DNA from: Mycobacterium sp. SMC-4
GTDB taxonomy: Bacteria; Actinomycetota; Actinomycetes; Mycobacteriales; Mycobacteriaceae
DNA length: 64,000 bases
Assembly (NCBI RefSeq): GCF_025263265.1
Contig: NZ_CP079869.1
Span: 5,518,001-5,582,000, forward strand
Direction of reading: 5' to 3'
Part shown: positions 44,239-54,600 of the stretch, one piece after another
Numbering within the stretch: position 1 is the first letter of the stretch
How the letters are laid out: each line of letters starts with the position of its first letter
Notes under the pieces: model-generated
What the model was told of the DNA's origin: nothing
What the model saw: only the letters and a program-made list of their open reading frames with translations
Database searches by the model: none
Made by a program: the position numbers and the translations under genes

Positions 44239-44273
44239 GTACTGTGGACCGGGTCGTGGCCGGTCCACAGTAC
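44239..44273. repeat. 14-base perfect inverted repeat in the yqgE/MFS divergent promoter region
   Basis: Arms GTACTGTGGACCGG (44239-44252) and CCGGTCCACAGTAC (44260-44273) are exact reverse complements around a seven-base spacer. It lies 53 bases from the yqgE start and 45 from the MFS start. It could be a dimeric regulator's operator or an RNA hairpin in the MFS leader. No adjacent regulator gene identifies it. Confidence 0.8.
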
Positions 44274-44318
44274 GCCTTTCCCGAGCGTTGCCCACCATCC
44301 ACCAGACTCCGCGAGGAC

Positions 44319-45611
44319 GTGACTACCGTGCCCGGAAGACAACCGCCCCGCGCGATCTTGCGCTCGGTGCGGGCGCTGCCGGAGTTCCAGCGGTTGCTGG
44401 AATTACGGGCCGCCAGCCAGTTCGGCGACGGGCTGTTCCAGGCCGGCCTGGCCGGGGCCATCCTGTTCAACCCGGAACGCGCCGCGCAGCCCTGGGCGAT
44501 CGCGACGGCATTCGCGGTGCTGTTCCTGCCGTACTCGGTGCTCGGGCCGTTCGCCGGGGCCCTGCTGGACCGGTGGGACCGTCGTCGGGTGCTGATCGGC
44601 GCGAACAGTGTGCGGCTGGCGCTGGTCGTCATCGTCGGGGTGATGCTGGCCGCCGGCGTGGCCGATCTGCCGATCCTGGTCGGCGCGCTGGTCGTCAACG
44701 GGTTCACCCGGTTCGTGTCGTCGGGGGTGTCGGCCGCGCTACCGCACCTGGTCCCGCGGGATCAGGTGATCGCGATGAACGCCGTGGCCGCGGCCACCGG
44801 AGCTGTCGCGGCGTTCGTCGGCGCCAACTTCATGCTGGTGCCCCGTTGGCTGTTCGGCGCCGGGAATGCCGGCGCGTCTGTGGTGATCTTTCTGGTGACC
44901 ATCCCGGTCGGGCTGGCGTTGTGGCTGTCGGTGCGCTTCCCCCCGCGCATGCTCGGCCCCGACGAGAGCACCCGCGCGGTGCACGGCACGGTCGCCTACG
45001 CCGTGGCCACAGGATGGGTGCACGGCGCCCGGACGGTGTGGGCGGTGCGCAGTGTCGCGGCCACGCTGGGCGGGCTGGCCGCCCACCGCATGGTGTTCGG
45101 CATCAACACACTGCTGGTGCTGGTGCTTGTTCGGCACAGCGGTGAGGACATCGTCGTCGGTCTCGGCACCGCGGTGTTGTTCGTCGCGGCCACCGGCCTC
45201 GGATCGTTTCTGGCCACCCTGCTGACCCCGACCCTGATCCGCCGGTGGGGCCGCTACGCCGTACCCAACGCAGCCCTGGCCTTCGCCGCGGTGGTGCAGC
45301 TGGGTGGCACCGGCCTGTACCTGCCGGTGATGGTCGGGTGCGGGTTCCTGCTCGGCGCGGCCGGTCAGACGGTCAAGCTGTGTGCGGACTCGGCGATGCA
45401 GATCGACGTCGACGACGCGTTGCGCGGGCACGTGTTCACCGTTCAGGACGCGGTGTTCTGGATGGCGTTTATCGCCGCGGTCACCGCGGCCGCCACGGTC
45501 ATTCCTGCCGATGGCCGGGCTCCCGGCCTCGCGTTGGCCGGCAGTGTGATCTACCTGGCCGGGCTGGTCGTCCATGCGACGGTGGCCCGCGGGTCACGGT
45601 GGCGACGCTAG
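44319..45611 (+). CDS. Major facilitator superfamily transporter (Rv0037c-like)
   Basis: About 430 residues from GTG 44319; a second GTG three codons on (44328) is possible. It has twelve hydrophobic segments. The loop 2-3 signature appears as [21 protein letters not shown] (about 66-86), typical of MFS drug/metabolite exporters. It aligns in position with Rv0037c. The substrate is unknown. It is followed after nine bases by the DinB-fold gene on the same strand, so they probably form an operon. Confidence 0.88.
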   Translation: MTTVPGRQPPRAILRSVRALPEFQRLLELRAASQFGDGLFQAGLAGAILFNPERAAQPWAIATAFAVLFLPYSVLGPFAGALLDRWDRRRVLIGANSVRLALVVIVGVMLAAGVADLPILVGALVVNGFTRFVSSGVSAALPHLVPRDQVIAMNAVAAATGAVAAFVGANFMLVPRWLFGAGNAGASVVIFLVTIPVGLALWLSVRFPPRMLGPDESTRAVHGTVAYAVATGWVHGARTVWAVRSVAATLGGLAAHRMVFGINTLLVLVLVRHSGEDIVVGLGTAVLFVAATGLGSFLATLLTPTLIRRWGRYAVPNAALAFAAVVQLGGTGLYLPVMVGCGFLLGAAGQTVKLCADSAMQIDVDDALRGHVFTVQDAVFWMAFIAAVTAAATVIPADGRAPGLALAGSVIYLAGLVVHATVARGSRWRR

Positions 45612-45620
45612 GGTTGGGCC

Positions 45621-46406
45621 ATGGCTGAGGTCGACTCGTTGATCGCGGATCTGCGGGCCGAGAGCGACGACCTCGACACGCTGGTGGCCGACCTGGCGGC
45701 GCCGGACTGGGCGACCCCGACACCGGCCCCCGGGTGGACGATCGCGCACCAGATCGCACACCTGCTGTGGACTGACCGGGTGGCACTGGCCGCGGTCACC
45801 GATGAAGCCGCATTCGGTGACGTGCTGGCCGCCGCGATCCGCAACCCGGCGAGTTTCGTCGACGCCGCAGCCGAGGAGTTGGCCACCACCGCACCGGCGC
45901 AGCTGCTGGTCCAGTGGCGCGCTGCGCGTACCGGCCTGCACGACGCGCTCGCGACCGTCGCCCCCGGGCGCAAGCTGCCGTGGTTCGGGCCGCCGATGAG
46001 TGCGGCCTCCATGGCCACGGCGCGGCTGATGGAGACCTGGGCGCACGGCCTCGACGTCGCCGACGCGTTGGGGGTCCCACGGCTTCCGACGGCACGCCTG
46101 CGCTCCATCGCCCACATCGGGGTGCGTACCCGCGACTTCGCGTTCACGGTGCACGGGCTCACCCCGCCGGCCACCCCGTTTCACGTGAAACTGGCTGCCC
46201 CGCAGGGATGTTCAGAGGCCGAGTGGACGTGGGGGCCCGACGACGCCGACCAGCGGGTGGTGGGTTCGGCCGAGCACTTCTGCATGCTGGTCACCCAGCG
46301 CCGGGCGCGTGCCGAACTCGACGTCGAGGCCGTCGGCGCTGACGCGGACCGCTGGCTGGACATCGCGCAAGCCTTCGCCGGTCCGCCCGGAGCAGGTCGC
46401 GGCTGA
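45621..46406 (+). CDS. TIGR03084/DinB-fold protein with MDMPI-type N-terminal domain (Rv0036c-like)
   Basis: 261 residues. The N-terminal four-helix DinB-like bundle has [36 protein letters not shown], whose histidines (IAHQIAHLL) and the later [14 protein letters not shown] fit the three-His metal site of mycothiol-dependent proteins. The C-terminal half matches the TIGR03084 family ([17 protein letters not shown]). It may be a mycothiol-dependent isomerase or transferase. The reaction is unknown. A parS sequence is embedded in the codons for FHVK near residue 190. It overlaps nothing and lies nine bases after the MFS gene. Confidence 0.85.
   Translation: MAEVDSLIADLRAESDDLDTLVADLAAPDWATPTPAPGWTIAHQIAHLLWTDRVALAAVTDEAAFGDVLAAAIRNPASFVDAAAEELATTAPAQLLVQWRAARTGLHDALATVAPGRKLPWFGPPMSAASMATARLMETWAHGLDVADALGVPRLPTARLRSIAHIGVRTRDFAFTVHGLTPPATPFHVKLAAPQGCSEAEWTWGPDDADQRVVGSAEHFCMLVTQRRARAELDVEAVGADADRWLDIAQAFAGPPGAGRG
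46177..46192. other. parS: parS centromere site within the DinB-fold gene
   Basis: The 14-base palindromic core GTTTCACGTGAAAC is perfect; the outer bases differ from the 16-base bacterial consensus TGTTTCACGTGAAACA (14 of 16). ParB nucleates on such sites. It lies about 15.5 kb left of the two sites in the parA-rsmG region. Confidence 0.9.
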
Positions 46407-46409
46407 CCG

Positions 46410-46910
46410 CTAGAGGTAGTCGGCGCGGTCGGCGCGGGAGTCGCCGTCGGAGTCACCGAGCCGGACATCCCAGCGTCCGTCGCCGTCGGTGTCCACCCAC
46501 GCCTGGCCGGCCCCGAACGCACGGTCGGCCAGACCGTCACCGTCGCGGTCGATCAGTCGCTCGGCCGCCTCGCCGTCACCGTCGAGGTCGACGAGGGTCC
46601 CCGCGGGCGGATGTTCGGCACCGTCGAGGCCGAACCATCGCAACGCAGTACCGCGCTCGGCGGCCACCGCCCACGTTCCGGTGCCGTCGTCGGTGAAGTA
46701 CGACTCGGCCACGCCGTCGTCATCGGTGTCGATCAGCGCGTGCTCGGCGGTCCCGTCACCGTCGAGGTCGGCCAGCAGGTCGTCGAGCAACCCGTCGCCG
46801 TCGACGTCGAGACCCACGCCGTCGGGAACCCCGTCACCGTCGGTGTCGGTGTCGACGTCGACGGTCCAGATCCTCGCCGAACCGTCCGGTTCGCCCAGGC
46901 AGTAGTCCAT
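46410..46910 (-). CDS. Acidic calcium-repeat protein without signal peptide
   Basis: 166 residues, roughly a quarter of them Asp. It is built almost entirely of short repeats of the DxDxDG type: DTDTDGDGVPDG, DVDGDGLLDD, DLDGDGTAEH, DTDDDGVAES, DLDGDGEAAE, DRDGDGLADR, DTDGDGRWDV and DSDGDSRADR. These resemble thrombospondin type 3/EF-hand-like calcium loops usually found on extracellular proteins. There is no signal peptide or TM segment. The N-terminus MDYCLGEPDGSARIW is not recognised. It shares the strand with pcnA and starts 15 bases downstream of its stop, so it may be expressed with it. Calcium binding is inferred from motif only. Confidence 0.75.
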   Translation of the reverse strand: MDYCLGEPDGSARIWTVDVDTDTDGDGVPDGVGLDVDGDGLLDDLLADLDGDGTAEHALIDTDDDGVAESYFTDDGTGTWAVAAERGTALRWFGLDGAEHPPAGTLVDLDGDGEAAERLIDRDGDGLADRAFGAGQAWVDTDGDGRWDVRLGDSDGDSRADRADYL

Positions 46911-46925
46911 ACCGGTTCAGACGTG

Positions 46926-48395
46926 TCAACGCTGCTGCTGGTTCCACCAGGTGAGCAACTCTTCGACGGCCTCCTCGCGGCTCAGTGGTCCGCGCTCCAG
47001 CCGAAGCTCCTTGAGATGGTTCCAGGCCTGCCCCACCAGCGGGCCCGCCGGGATGTCGAGCAGCGTCATGATCTCGTTGCCGTCCAGATCTGGGCGCACC
47101 CGCGCCAGGTCCTCCTTGGCGGCCAACTCCTCGATGCGCTGCTCCAGATCGTCGTAGTTGGCCTGCAGCCGGGCGGCCCGGCGCTTGTTGCGCGTCGTGC
47201 AGTCGGCCCGGACCAACTTGTGCAACCGGCTCAGCAACGGCCCGGCATCGGTGACGTACCGGCGGACCGCCGAATCGGTCCAGCGACCGTCCCCATAGCC
47301 GTGGAACCGCAGATGCAGATACACCAGCTGCGACACGTCGTCGATCATCTGCTTGGAGTACCTCAACGCGCGCATCCGCTTCCGAGCCATCTTGGCGCCG
47401 ACCACCTCGTGGTGGTGGAAGCTCACCCCGCCGTCGGGCTCGTGCCGGCGGGTGGCGGGCTTACCGATGTCGTGCAACAGCGCCGCCCACCGCAGCACCA
47501 GGTCTGGGCCGCTGTCGCGGTCCTCCAGCGCGATGGCCTGCTGCAACACCGTCAGCGAATGCTGGTAGACGTCTTTGTGCTGGTGGTGCTCGTCGATGGC
47601 CATCCGCATGCCACCCACCTCAGGCAGCACCACGTCGCCCAGTCCGGTCTGCACCATCAGATCGATGCCGGCCACCGGATCGGCACCCAGCAGCAGCTTG
47701 TCCAGCTCGGCGGCCACCCGTTCGGCGGTGATCCGGCCCAGTTGCGGCGCCATGTCCACGAGTGCGCGGCGGACCCGCGGTGCCACCGCGAAACCCAGTT
47801 GCGAGACGAACCGCGCCGCGCGCAGCATCCGCAGCGGATCGTCGCCGAACGAGACCTCCGGCTCCGACGGGGTGTCGAGCACCCCGGCCCGCAACGCCGA
47901 CAGTCCGTCGAGCGGATCGAAGAACTCCCCCGGCCCCTGCTCGGTGATCTGCACCGCCATCGCGTTGACCGTGAAATCGCGCCGAACCAGATCGTCGGAC
48001 AGGTTGTCCCCGAATTGCACCTGCGGGTTACGGGACTGCTGGTCATAGCTGTCGGCGCGAAAGGTCGTCACCTCGAGCCGGTCCTGGGCGCCGGGGGGGC
48101 CTTTGCCCACCCCCAGCGTGCCGAATTCGATGCCGGTGTCCCACAGCGCATCCGCCCAGCCCCGCAGAAACGACTGCATCTGCTCGGGGCGGGCATCGGT
48201 GGTGAAGTCGAGATCGGTGCCCAGCCGGCCGAGCAGCGCGTCACGCACACTGCCGCCCACCAGATACAGCTGATGCCCGTGCTCGGCGAACAGTCGGCCG
48301 ATCTCGCCGAGCACGCGGGCATGGCGGTTCAGGGAAACCTGAGCGGCGGCCAGCAGTTCGACATCGGAGGGGCTGTGTTGCCTAGGGTCGGGCAC
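46926..48395 (-). CDS. pcnA: CCA-adding tRNA nucleotidyltransferase with HD domain (PcnA)
   Basis: 489 residues. The class II nucleotidyltransferase head has [26 protein letters not shown] (GG...RD and DLDF), followed by VNAMAVQI and [16 protein letters not shown]-terminal HD phosphohydrolase domain carries [17 protein letters not shown]. This family (Rv3907c) matures tRNA 3' ends, and poly(A) addition is the historical name. It diverges from mutT4 by 85 bases. Confidence 0.93.
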   Translation of the reverse strand: MPDPRQHSPSDVELLAAAQVSLNRHARVLGEIGRLFAEHGHQLYLVGGSVRDALLGRLGTDLDFTTDARPEQMQSFLRGWADALWDTGIEFGTLGVGKGPPGAQDRLEVTTFRADSYDQQSRNPQVQFGDNLSDDLVRRDFTVNAMAVQITEQGPGEFFDPLDGLSALRAGVLDTPSEPEVSFGDDPLRMLRAARFVSQLGFAVAPRVRRALVDMAPQLGRITAERVAAELDKLLLGADPVAGIDLMVQTGLGDVVLPEVGGMRMAIDEHHQHKDVYQHSLTVLQQAIALEDRDSGPDLVLRWAALLHDIGKPATRRHEPDGGVSFHHHEVVGAKMARKRMRALRYSKQMIDDVSQLVYLHLRFHGYGDGRWTDSAVRRYVTDAGPLLSRLHKLVRADCTTRNKRRAARLQANYDDLEQRIEELAAKEDLARVRPDLDGNEIMTLLDIPAGPLVGQAWNHLKELRLERGPLSREEAVEELLTWWNQQQR

Positions 48396-48467
48396 GTCCG
48401 ATGAGCCTACTGGTCACAGCCGTGTCACCGACCGGCGAGTGTGGCGTGGGCTGCTGTTCATGCCAGC

Positions 48468-48480
48468 TAATATCGCTGGG
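48468..48480 (+). promoter_or_regulatory. -10 element for a probably leaderless mutT4 transcript
   Basis: TAATAT at 48468-48473 is followed seven bases later by the GTG start codon at 48481, the normal -10 to transcription-start distance. That predicts an mRNA beginning at the start codon, a common mycobacterial arrangement. Confidence 0.45.
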
Positions 48481-49266
48481 GTGTCGGAAGGCGAGCAGCC
48501 CAGATCACGCCGGCGCCGAGGGCGGCGGCGCGGTCGGCGGGCGGCAGGTCCTCCATTGAACGGGGCCGACCAGCACCGGACCCAGAACCAGCAGCCCGCG
48601 GCCAACGCCACCCAGGATCAGAACCCCCACTCCCCCAAGCCGCAGCGAACCCGCCCTCGCCGGACCCCCGAACGGCTGCGCACGGTGCACGAAACCTCTG
48701 CCGGCGGATTGGTCATCGACGGTATCGACGGCCCCAAGGACCGCCAGGTCGCGGCGCTGATCGGGCGGGTGGACCGGCGCGGACGCATGCTGTGGTCGCT
48801 GCCCAAGGGGCACATCGAGCGCGGCGAAACCGCCGAGCAGACCGCCATCCGCGAGGTGGCCGAAGAGACCGGGATCCAGGGTGACGTCCTGGCCGCGCTG
48901 GGCAGCATCGACTACTGGTTCGTCACCGAGGGACGCCGGGTCCACAAGACCGTGCACCATTATCTGATGCGGTTCAGCGGCGGCGAGCTCTCCGACGAGG
49001 ACGTCGAGGTCAGCGAGGTGGCCTGGGTACCGGTCAAGGATCTGCCCCGCCGTCTGGCCTACGCCGACGAACGCCGCCTGGCCGAGGTGGCCGACGAACT
49101 GATCGACAAACTGCACACCGGCGGCCCCGACGCGCTGCCCCCGCTGCCGCCCAGCACCCCCCGCCGGCGCGGCCAGACGCATTCCCACGTGCGCCGCAGC
49201 AAGCCTGACAGCTCCGCTCAAGCTCAACCCGGTCGGCGGACGAACGGCTGCGGTCAAGGCCCGTGA
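48481..49266 (+). CDS. mutT4: Nudix hydrolase MutT4
   Basis: 261 residues from GTG 48481 ([22 protein letters not shown]), which matches the start of the M. tuberculosis protein; ATG 48460 is the alternative. After a basic, disordered N-terminus of about 75 residues, the Nudix box [23 protein letters not shown] is complete. The C-terminus is a proline-rich basic tail. MutT family enzymes sanitise oxidised nucleotides or cleave diphosphate-linked metabolites, but for MutT4 the substrate is uncertain. Its stop overlaps the start of the following secreted-protein gene (GTGA), forming a coupled run with it and murJ. Confidence 0.93.
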   Translation: MSEGEQPRSRRRRGRRRGRRAAGPPLNGADQHRTQNQQPAANATQDQNPHSPKPQRTRPRRTPERLRTVHETSAGGLVIDGIDGPKDRQVAALIGRVDRRGRMLWSLPKGHIERGETAEQTAIREVAEETGIQGDVLAALGSIDYWFVTEGRRVHKTVHHYLMRFSGGELSDEDVEVSEVAWVPVKDLPRRLAYADERRLAEVADELIDKLHTGGPDALPPLPPSTPRRRGQTHSHVRRSKPDSSAQAQPGRRTNGCGQGP

Positions 49267-51665
49267 GGCACCCGCTCGCGCGACTGCTCGCCGCGGTCGT
49301 CGCGCTGCTGCTGGCGGTCGCGCCGACGGCCGGCGCCCCCTCCGCGTCCGCCCAGCCCGGGCCCAAACAGTTCCTGCAGGTCCTCATCGACTCGGTGTCC
49401 CCCGACATCGTCACCACCACCAGCGACCCGCTGGTCACCGTCTCGGGCACCATTCGCAACGTCGGGGACCGGCCGGTGCGCGACGTCGTGGTGCGCCTCG
49501 AGCGCGCAGCGCCGGTCGGCTCGTCGACCGCGCTACGCACCGACCTGACCGGCAATGTCGACCAATACCAGCCGGTGGCCGATTTCATCACCGTCGCTCC
49601 GGAGCTGGCCCGCGGCCAGGAGGCGCCGTTCCGGTTCGCCTACCCGCTGCGCGCAGGCGCCCAGTCGATGGACATCGACAGCCCCGGCGTGTACCCGGTG
49701 ATGGTCAACGTCAACGGCACGCCCGACTACGGTGCGCCGGCGCGCCTCGACGACTCGCGCTTCCTGCTGCCCGTCCTCGGGGTGCCGCCCGACGACGACG
49801 CGGAGACCACCACATTCGAATCCGCGGTCGCGCCGGAGACCACCCGGCCGGTGGCGCTGACCCTGCTGTGGCCGCTGGCCGACCGGCCCCGGCTGGCCGC
49901 GGGCGCGCCCGGCGGTACCACCCCGATCCGGCTCACCGACGACGACCTGGCGACCTCACTGGCACCGGGCGGCCGGCTCGACACCATGCTCTCGGCCGTC
50001 GATTTCGCGACCAGCCCCGAGGTGGACCCTCGCGGTGACCTGACCCGCGCCGTCTGCCTGGCCGTCGACCCCGATCTGCTGGTCACCGTCAACGCCATGA
50101 CCGACGGCTACGTGGTCAACGATGCGGTGGACGCCGGCCGCGGTACCGCTACCCATCCCGGCACCGGTCAGCAAGCCGCCGTCGACTGGCTGGCTCGGTT
50201 GCGCACGGTGGCCGAGCGGCTGTGCGTGATGCCGACCACCTACGCCCAGGCCGATCTGGACGCGCTGCAGCGGGTCGCCGATCCGGGCCTGTCCGCGACT
50301 GCCACCACCGGCGCGGCCGGCATCGTCGATCAGATCCTCGGGACCGCGGCCATTCGCGGGGTCAGCCTGATCGGCGACGGCCCGGTGACCGCGCCCACGG
50401 TGGAGTTGCTCTCGGCGCAGGGTCCGACGGTCGCCATCGGGGCAGCCGAGCTCGCCGGACCCGGTGACGATGGCGGCACGCCACCGCAGACCGCCGACAT
50501 CGCCCCGGTGCGTTACACCCCCAATGTGGTTGCCGCACGGTTCGATCCGGCGGTCGGGGCAGCGCTTTCCAGCCTGGGCACCCACCCCGAGTCGCCGTCG
50601 TACCTGAGCGCGTCGCTGGACACTCCGCTCAAAGGGGACTCCGCGGTGTCCCGCCGTCAAGACGCGCTCGGATCGCTGCTGTGGCAGAGCCTCAACCCCG
50701 ACATCACGCCGCGTACGCAGCTGCTGGTGCCGCCGTTGATGTGGGGGCTGACCGGTGACGACGCGGCTGCGGTGCTCAGCGCGGTCAGCACAGCCATCCG
50801 GGCCGGCCTGGCCGTCGCCCGCCCACTGCGCGCGGTGATCGACGAGACGGCCGCCGTGCACGGAAGTGCTGCACTGCCCTCCGGGGAGCTCGGCAACCCG
50901 CGCGGGCGGTTCGACGATGCGGTGGTGTCGGGCATCGCCGCGACGACGGGTCGGCTGTGGGGCCTGACCGCGGCACTGAGCACCGACGAACGCACCGGGC
51001 TGACAGGCCCGCAGTACACCGCGCCGCTGCGTGAGGACATGCTGCGCGCGCTGAGCTTGTCGGTGCCGCCCAATGCCCGCATCGGGCTGGCTCAGCAGCG
51101 CTTGACCACCGTCGGCGGGACCGTCGAGGACCTCTTCAACGCGGTCACCATCGTCAACCCCGGCGGCTCCTACACGCTGGCCACCGAGCGCAGTCCGCTG
51201 CCGCTGGCCCTACGCAACGACCTGCCGGTGCCGATCCGGGTCCGCCTCGATATCGACGCCCCACCCGGGATGACGGTGACCGACCTGGGCGAGATCGTGC
51301 TTCCCCCCGGATTCCTGCCGCTGAAGGTGCCGATCGAGGTGCACTTCACCCAGCGGGTGGCTGTCGATGTGGCGTTGAGCACCGTCAACGGGTTGCCACT
51401 GGGCGAACCCGCACGGCTGTCGGTGCACTCCAACGCATACGGCAAAGTGCTGTTCATCATCACCCTGACCGGCGGCGCGGTGCTGGTGCTGCTGGTCGGC
51501 CGACGGCTCTGGCACCGGTTCCGCGGACAGCCCGACCCTGCCGACCTGGACCGGCCCGACCCGATCGAGGTGGCGCTGGCCTTCGAGGCCGACCCGTCCC
51601 AACGCGGCGCCGACCCCGCCGGTAGCCGGCGCGCCCGCACCTCTGCCGGGGGTGGCGGTGACTGA
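49263..51665 (+). CDS. Secreted/membrane-anchored protein, Rv3909-like (DUF6049)
   Basis: 800 residues. The signal peptide [24 protein letters not shown] (about 6-30) is followed by a large extracytoplasmic region of beta-rich domains (for example [34 protein letters not shown], about 40-75). One C-terminal TM helix lies near 730-750 ([20 protein letters not shown]), with a cytosolic tail of about 50 residues. It is conserved between mutT4 and murJ in mycobacteria, overlapping both (four and 14 bases). Genetic linkage suggests a role in lipid II transport or wall assembly, but the function is not established. Confidence 0.88.
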   Translation: MRHPLARLLAAVVALLLAVAPTAGAPSASAQPGPKQFLQVLIDSVSPDIVTTTSDPLVTVSGTIRNVGDRPVRDVVVRLERAAPVGSSTALRTDLTGNVDQYQPVADFITVAPELARGQEAPFRFAYPLRAGAQSMDIDSPGVYPVMVNVNGTPDYGAPARLDDSRFLLPVLGVPPDDDAETTTFESAVAPETTRPVALTLLWPLADRPRLAAGAPGGTTPIRLTDDDLATSLAPGGRLDTMLSAVDFATSPEVDPRGDLTRAVCLAVDPDLLVTVNAMTDGYVVNDAVDAGRGTATHPGTGQQAAVDWLARLRTVAERLCVMPTTYAQADLDALQRVADPGLSATATTGAAGIVDQILGTAAIRGVSLIGDGPVTAPTVELLSAQGPTVAIGAAELAGPGDDGGTPPQTADIAPVRYTPNVVAARFDPAVGAALSSLGTHPESPSYLSASLDTPLKGDSAVSRRQDALGSLLWQSLNPDITPRTQLLVPPLMWGLTGDDAAAVLSAVSTAIRAGLAVARPLRAVIDETAAVHGSAALPSGELGNPRGRFDDAVVSGIAATTGRLWGLTAALSTDERTGLTGPQYTAPLREDMLRALSLSVPPNARIGLAQQRLTTVGGTVEDLFNAVTIVNPGGSYTLATERSPLPLALRNDLPVPIRVRLDIDAPPGMTVTDLGEIVLPPGFLPLKVPIEVHFTQRVAVDVALSTVNGLPLGEPARLSVHSNAYGKVLFIITLTGGAVLVLLVGRRLWHRFRGQPDPADLDRPDPIEVALAFEADPSQRGADPAGSRRARTSAGGGGD

Positions 51666-54600
51666 TCCGGTTCCACCGACGCGTCCCGTCGAACTGGCGG
51701 GGACCGCCGGCCGGGCCGCGGCGCGCGAGGAGCTCTCCGACTCCGCGGTGGTGTCGCGTTCCTGGGGAATGGCGATAGCCACGCTGGTCAGTCGGCTCAC
51801 CGGTTTCGCCCGCATCGTGTTGTTGGCCGCGATCCTGGGCGCCGCGTTGACCAGCGCGTTCACTGTCGCCAACCAACTGCCGAACCTGATCGCCGCACTG
51901 GTGCTGGAAGCCACCTTCACCGCGATCTTCGTGCCCGTGCTGGCGCGTGCCGAGCGCGACGACCCCGACGGCGGGGCGGCGTTCATCCGGCGGCTGCTGA
52001 CGCTGGCGACCACCCTGCTGCTGGCCGTCACCATCATCTCCACGCTGGCCGCGCCGCTGCTGGTGGACCTGATGCTCGGATCCGACCCGATGGTCAACCG
52101 GCCCCTGACCACGGCGTTCGCCTATCTGTTGCTGCCGCAGATCATCTTCTACGGCTTGTCCTCGGTGTTCATGGCAATTTTGAACACCCGCAACATCTTC
52201 GGGCCGCCGGCCTGGGCGCCGGTGGTCAACAACATCGTTGCCATCGTCACGCTCGGTCTCTATGTGCTTGTGCCGGGCGAACTCTCGATCGATCCCGTCG
52301 AGATGGGCAACGCCAAGCTGCTGGTGCTCGGCGTCGGAACCACCCTCGGTGTGATCGCCCAGGCGACGGTGCTTTTCATAGCGATCCGGCGCGAACGCAT
52401 CAGCCTGCGTCCGCTGTGGGGCATCGACGAGCGGTTGAAGAAGTTCGCCATGATGGCGCTGGCGATGGTGCTCTACGTGCTGATCAGCCAGATCGGGCTG
52501 ATTGTCGGTAATCGCATCGCCGCCGGCGCAGCTGCCTCGGGACCGGCCATCTACAACTACACCTGGCTGGTGCTCTATCTGCCGTTCGGCATCATCGGGG
52601 TGACCGTACTGACCGTGGTGATGCCGCGGCTCTCGCGCAACGCCGCCAATGACGACGGCCCGGCGGTGCTGGCCGATCTGTCGCTGGCCACCCGGCTGAT
52701 CATGGTGACCTTGATTCCGATCGTCGCGGTGATGACCGTCGGTGGCCCCGCGATCGGCAGCGCGCTTTTCGCCTACGGCAACTTCGGTGCGGTCGACGCC
52801 GGCTACCTCGGCATGGCCATCACCCTGTCGGCGTTCACCCTGATCCCCTACGCGCTGGTGCTGCTGCAACTGCGGGTGTTCTACGCCCGGCAGGAACCCT
52901 GGACACCGATCGCGCTGATCGTCGTCATCACCGTCGTCAAGATCGTCGGCTCGCTGGCCGCTCCGCATCTGACCACCGACCCCGATCTGGTGGCCGGCTA
53001 CCTCGGCCTGGCCAACGGACTGGGGTTCCTGGCCGGCGCCACGCTCGGCTATGTGTTGCTGCGGCTGCGGCTCAACCCTCCGGGCGGGCGGTTGATCGGG
53101 CTCGACGTGGTGCGCACCGTGCTGGTCACCATCGCCGCTTCGCTGGCGGCGGGTCTGGTCGCGCACGTGGTGGATCGGCTGTTCGGCCTGGAGGCGCTGA
53201 CCCAGGCGTGGGGTGGCCTCGGCTCGTTGCTGCGGCTGACGGTGCTGGGTCTGGTGATGGCCCCACTGGTCGCCGCGGTGATGTTGGCCGCCAAGGTCCC
53301 CGAGGCCATGGCAGCCGTCGACGCGGTGGTGCGCGTGCTCGGCAGGCGGGTACTCCGCAGGCGGGACAACCCGGCACCTCGCCAGCGAACCCTCACGTAC
53401 CCTGAGCTACACCCGGAATCGACCTCGTCCCCGCGGAAAGGACCTGCCGTGAGCGACGAACGCGACAGCGGCCCCGAGACAGCACGTTCTCAGCCGGCGA
53501 AACCGGGGTCCGAGTCGACCACGCCGCACGATCGACCGTCGGCCGACGACTTCCAGCCTGATGTGTCGGCGACCGAAGTGTTGCCCGCCGCAGCGCCCAC
53601 CAGTGGCCTGGACACGCCGCCCGGCGGTGAGGAACCCCACCTGATCCCCGGGGCGACGCTGGCCAATGGTCGCTACCGCCTGCTCGTCTTCCACGGTGGG
53701 CCGGCGCATCTGAAGTTCTGGCAGGCCCTCGACACCGCGCTGGACCGCCAGGTCGCACTGACTTTCGTCGATCCGGACGGCACTCTGCCACCACCGCAGG
53801 TGCAGGGCATCCTGGACCGCACCCAGCGCCTGGGCCACATCGACATGCCCGGCGTGGCCCGGGTGCTCGACGTGCTGCCCATCAGAACCGGCGGGCTGGT
53901 GGTCTCGGAGTGGATTCGCGGTGGTTCGCTGACCGAGGTCGCCGAAACCTCACCGTCTCCAATCGGCTGTGCCCGCGCCATACAGTCGCTGGCCGCGGTC
54001 GCCGAGGTGGCCCACCGCAACGGGGTGGCGCTGTCGGTGGACCACCCCGGCCGCATCCGGGTCAGCATCGACGGTGACGTCGCCCTCGCGTTCCCGGCCA
54101 CCCTGCCCGACGCGACACCTGAAGACGACATCCGCGGCATCGGGGCCACGCTGTACGCGCTGCTGATCAATCGCTGGCCGTTGCCGGAGTCCGGCGAACC
54201 CAGCGGACTGGCCCCCGCCGACCGGGATGCCACCGGTCTGGCAGTCGAACCCCGCAGCGTCGACCGCGACATCCCCTTCCAGATCTCGGCTGCCGCGGCA
54301 CGCTCGGTACAGGACAACGGCGGCATCCGCAGTGCCCCGACGCTGCTCAACCTGCTGCAGCAGGCCACCGCGATCGCCGACCGCACCGATCACATCGCCC
54401 CGGTCGACGACCAGGGGCCGGGCCCGGCCGAGCCGCCGTGGGCGGACGAGGAGCCTGATTTGGAGGCCCAGGAGCGCCGACGCAAGGGTTTGATCATCGG
54501 GCTGACCGCCGGTGCGGCCGTGGTGATCGTCGCGGTGGTACTGCTGGCCACGGTGCTGTCCCGGATCTTCGGTGACGTGGGCAACGGTCTGGGCGGCGAT

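Noticed and set aside
51460..53166. A 568-codon minus-strand frame opposite murJ and the preceding gene
   Set aside because: Crosses two real genes on the other strand; rich in Gln, His, Asp and Gly, without motifs.
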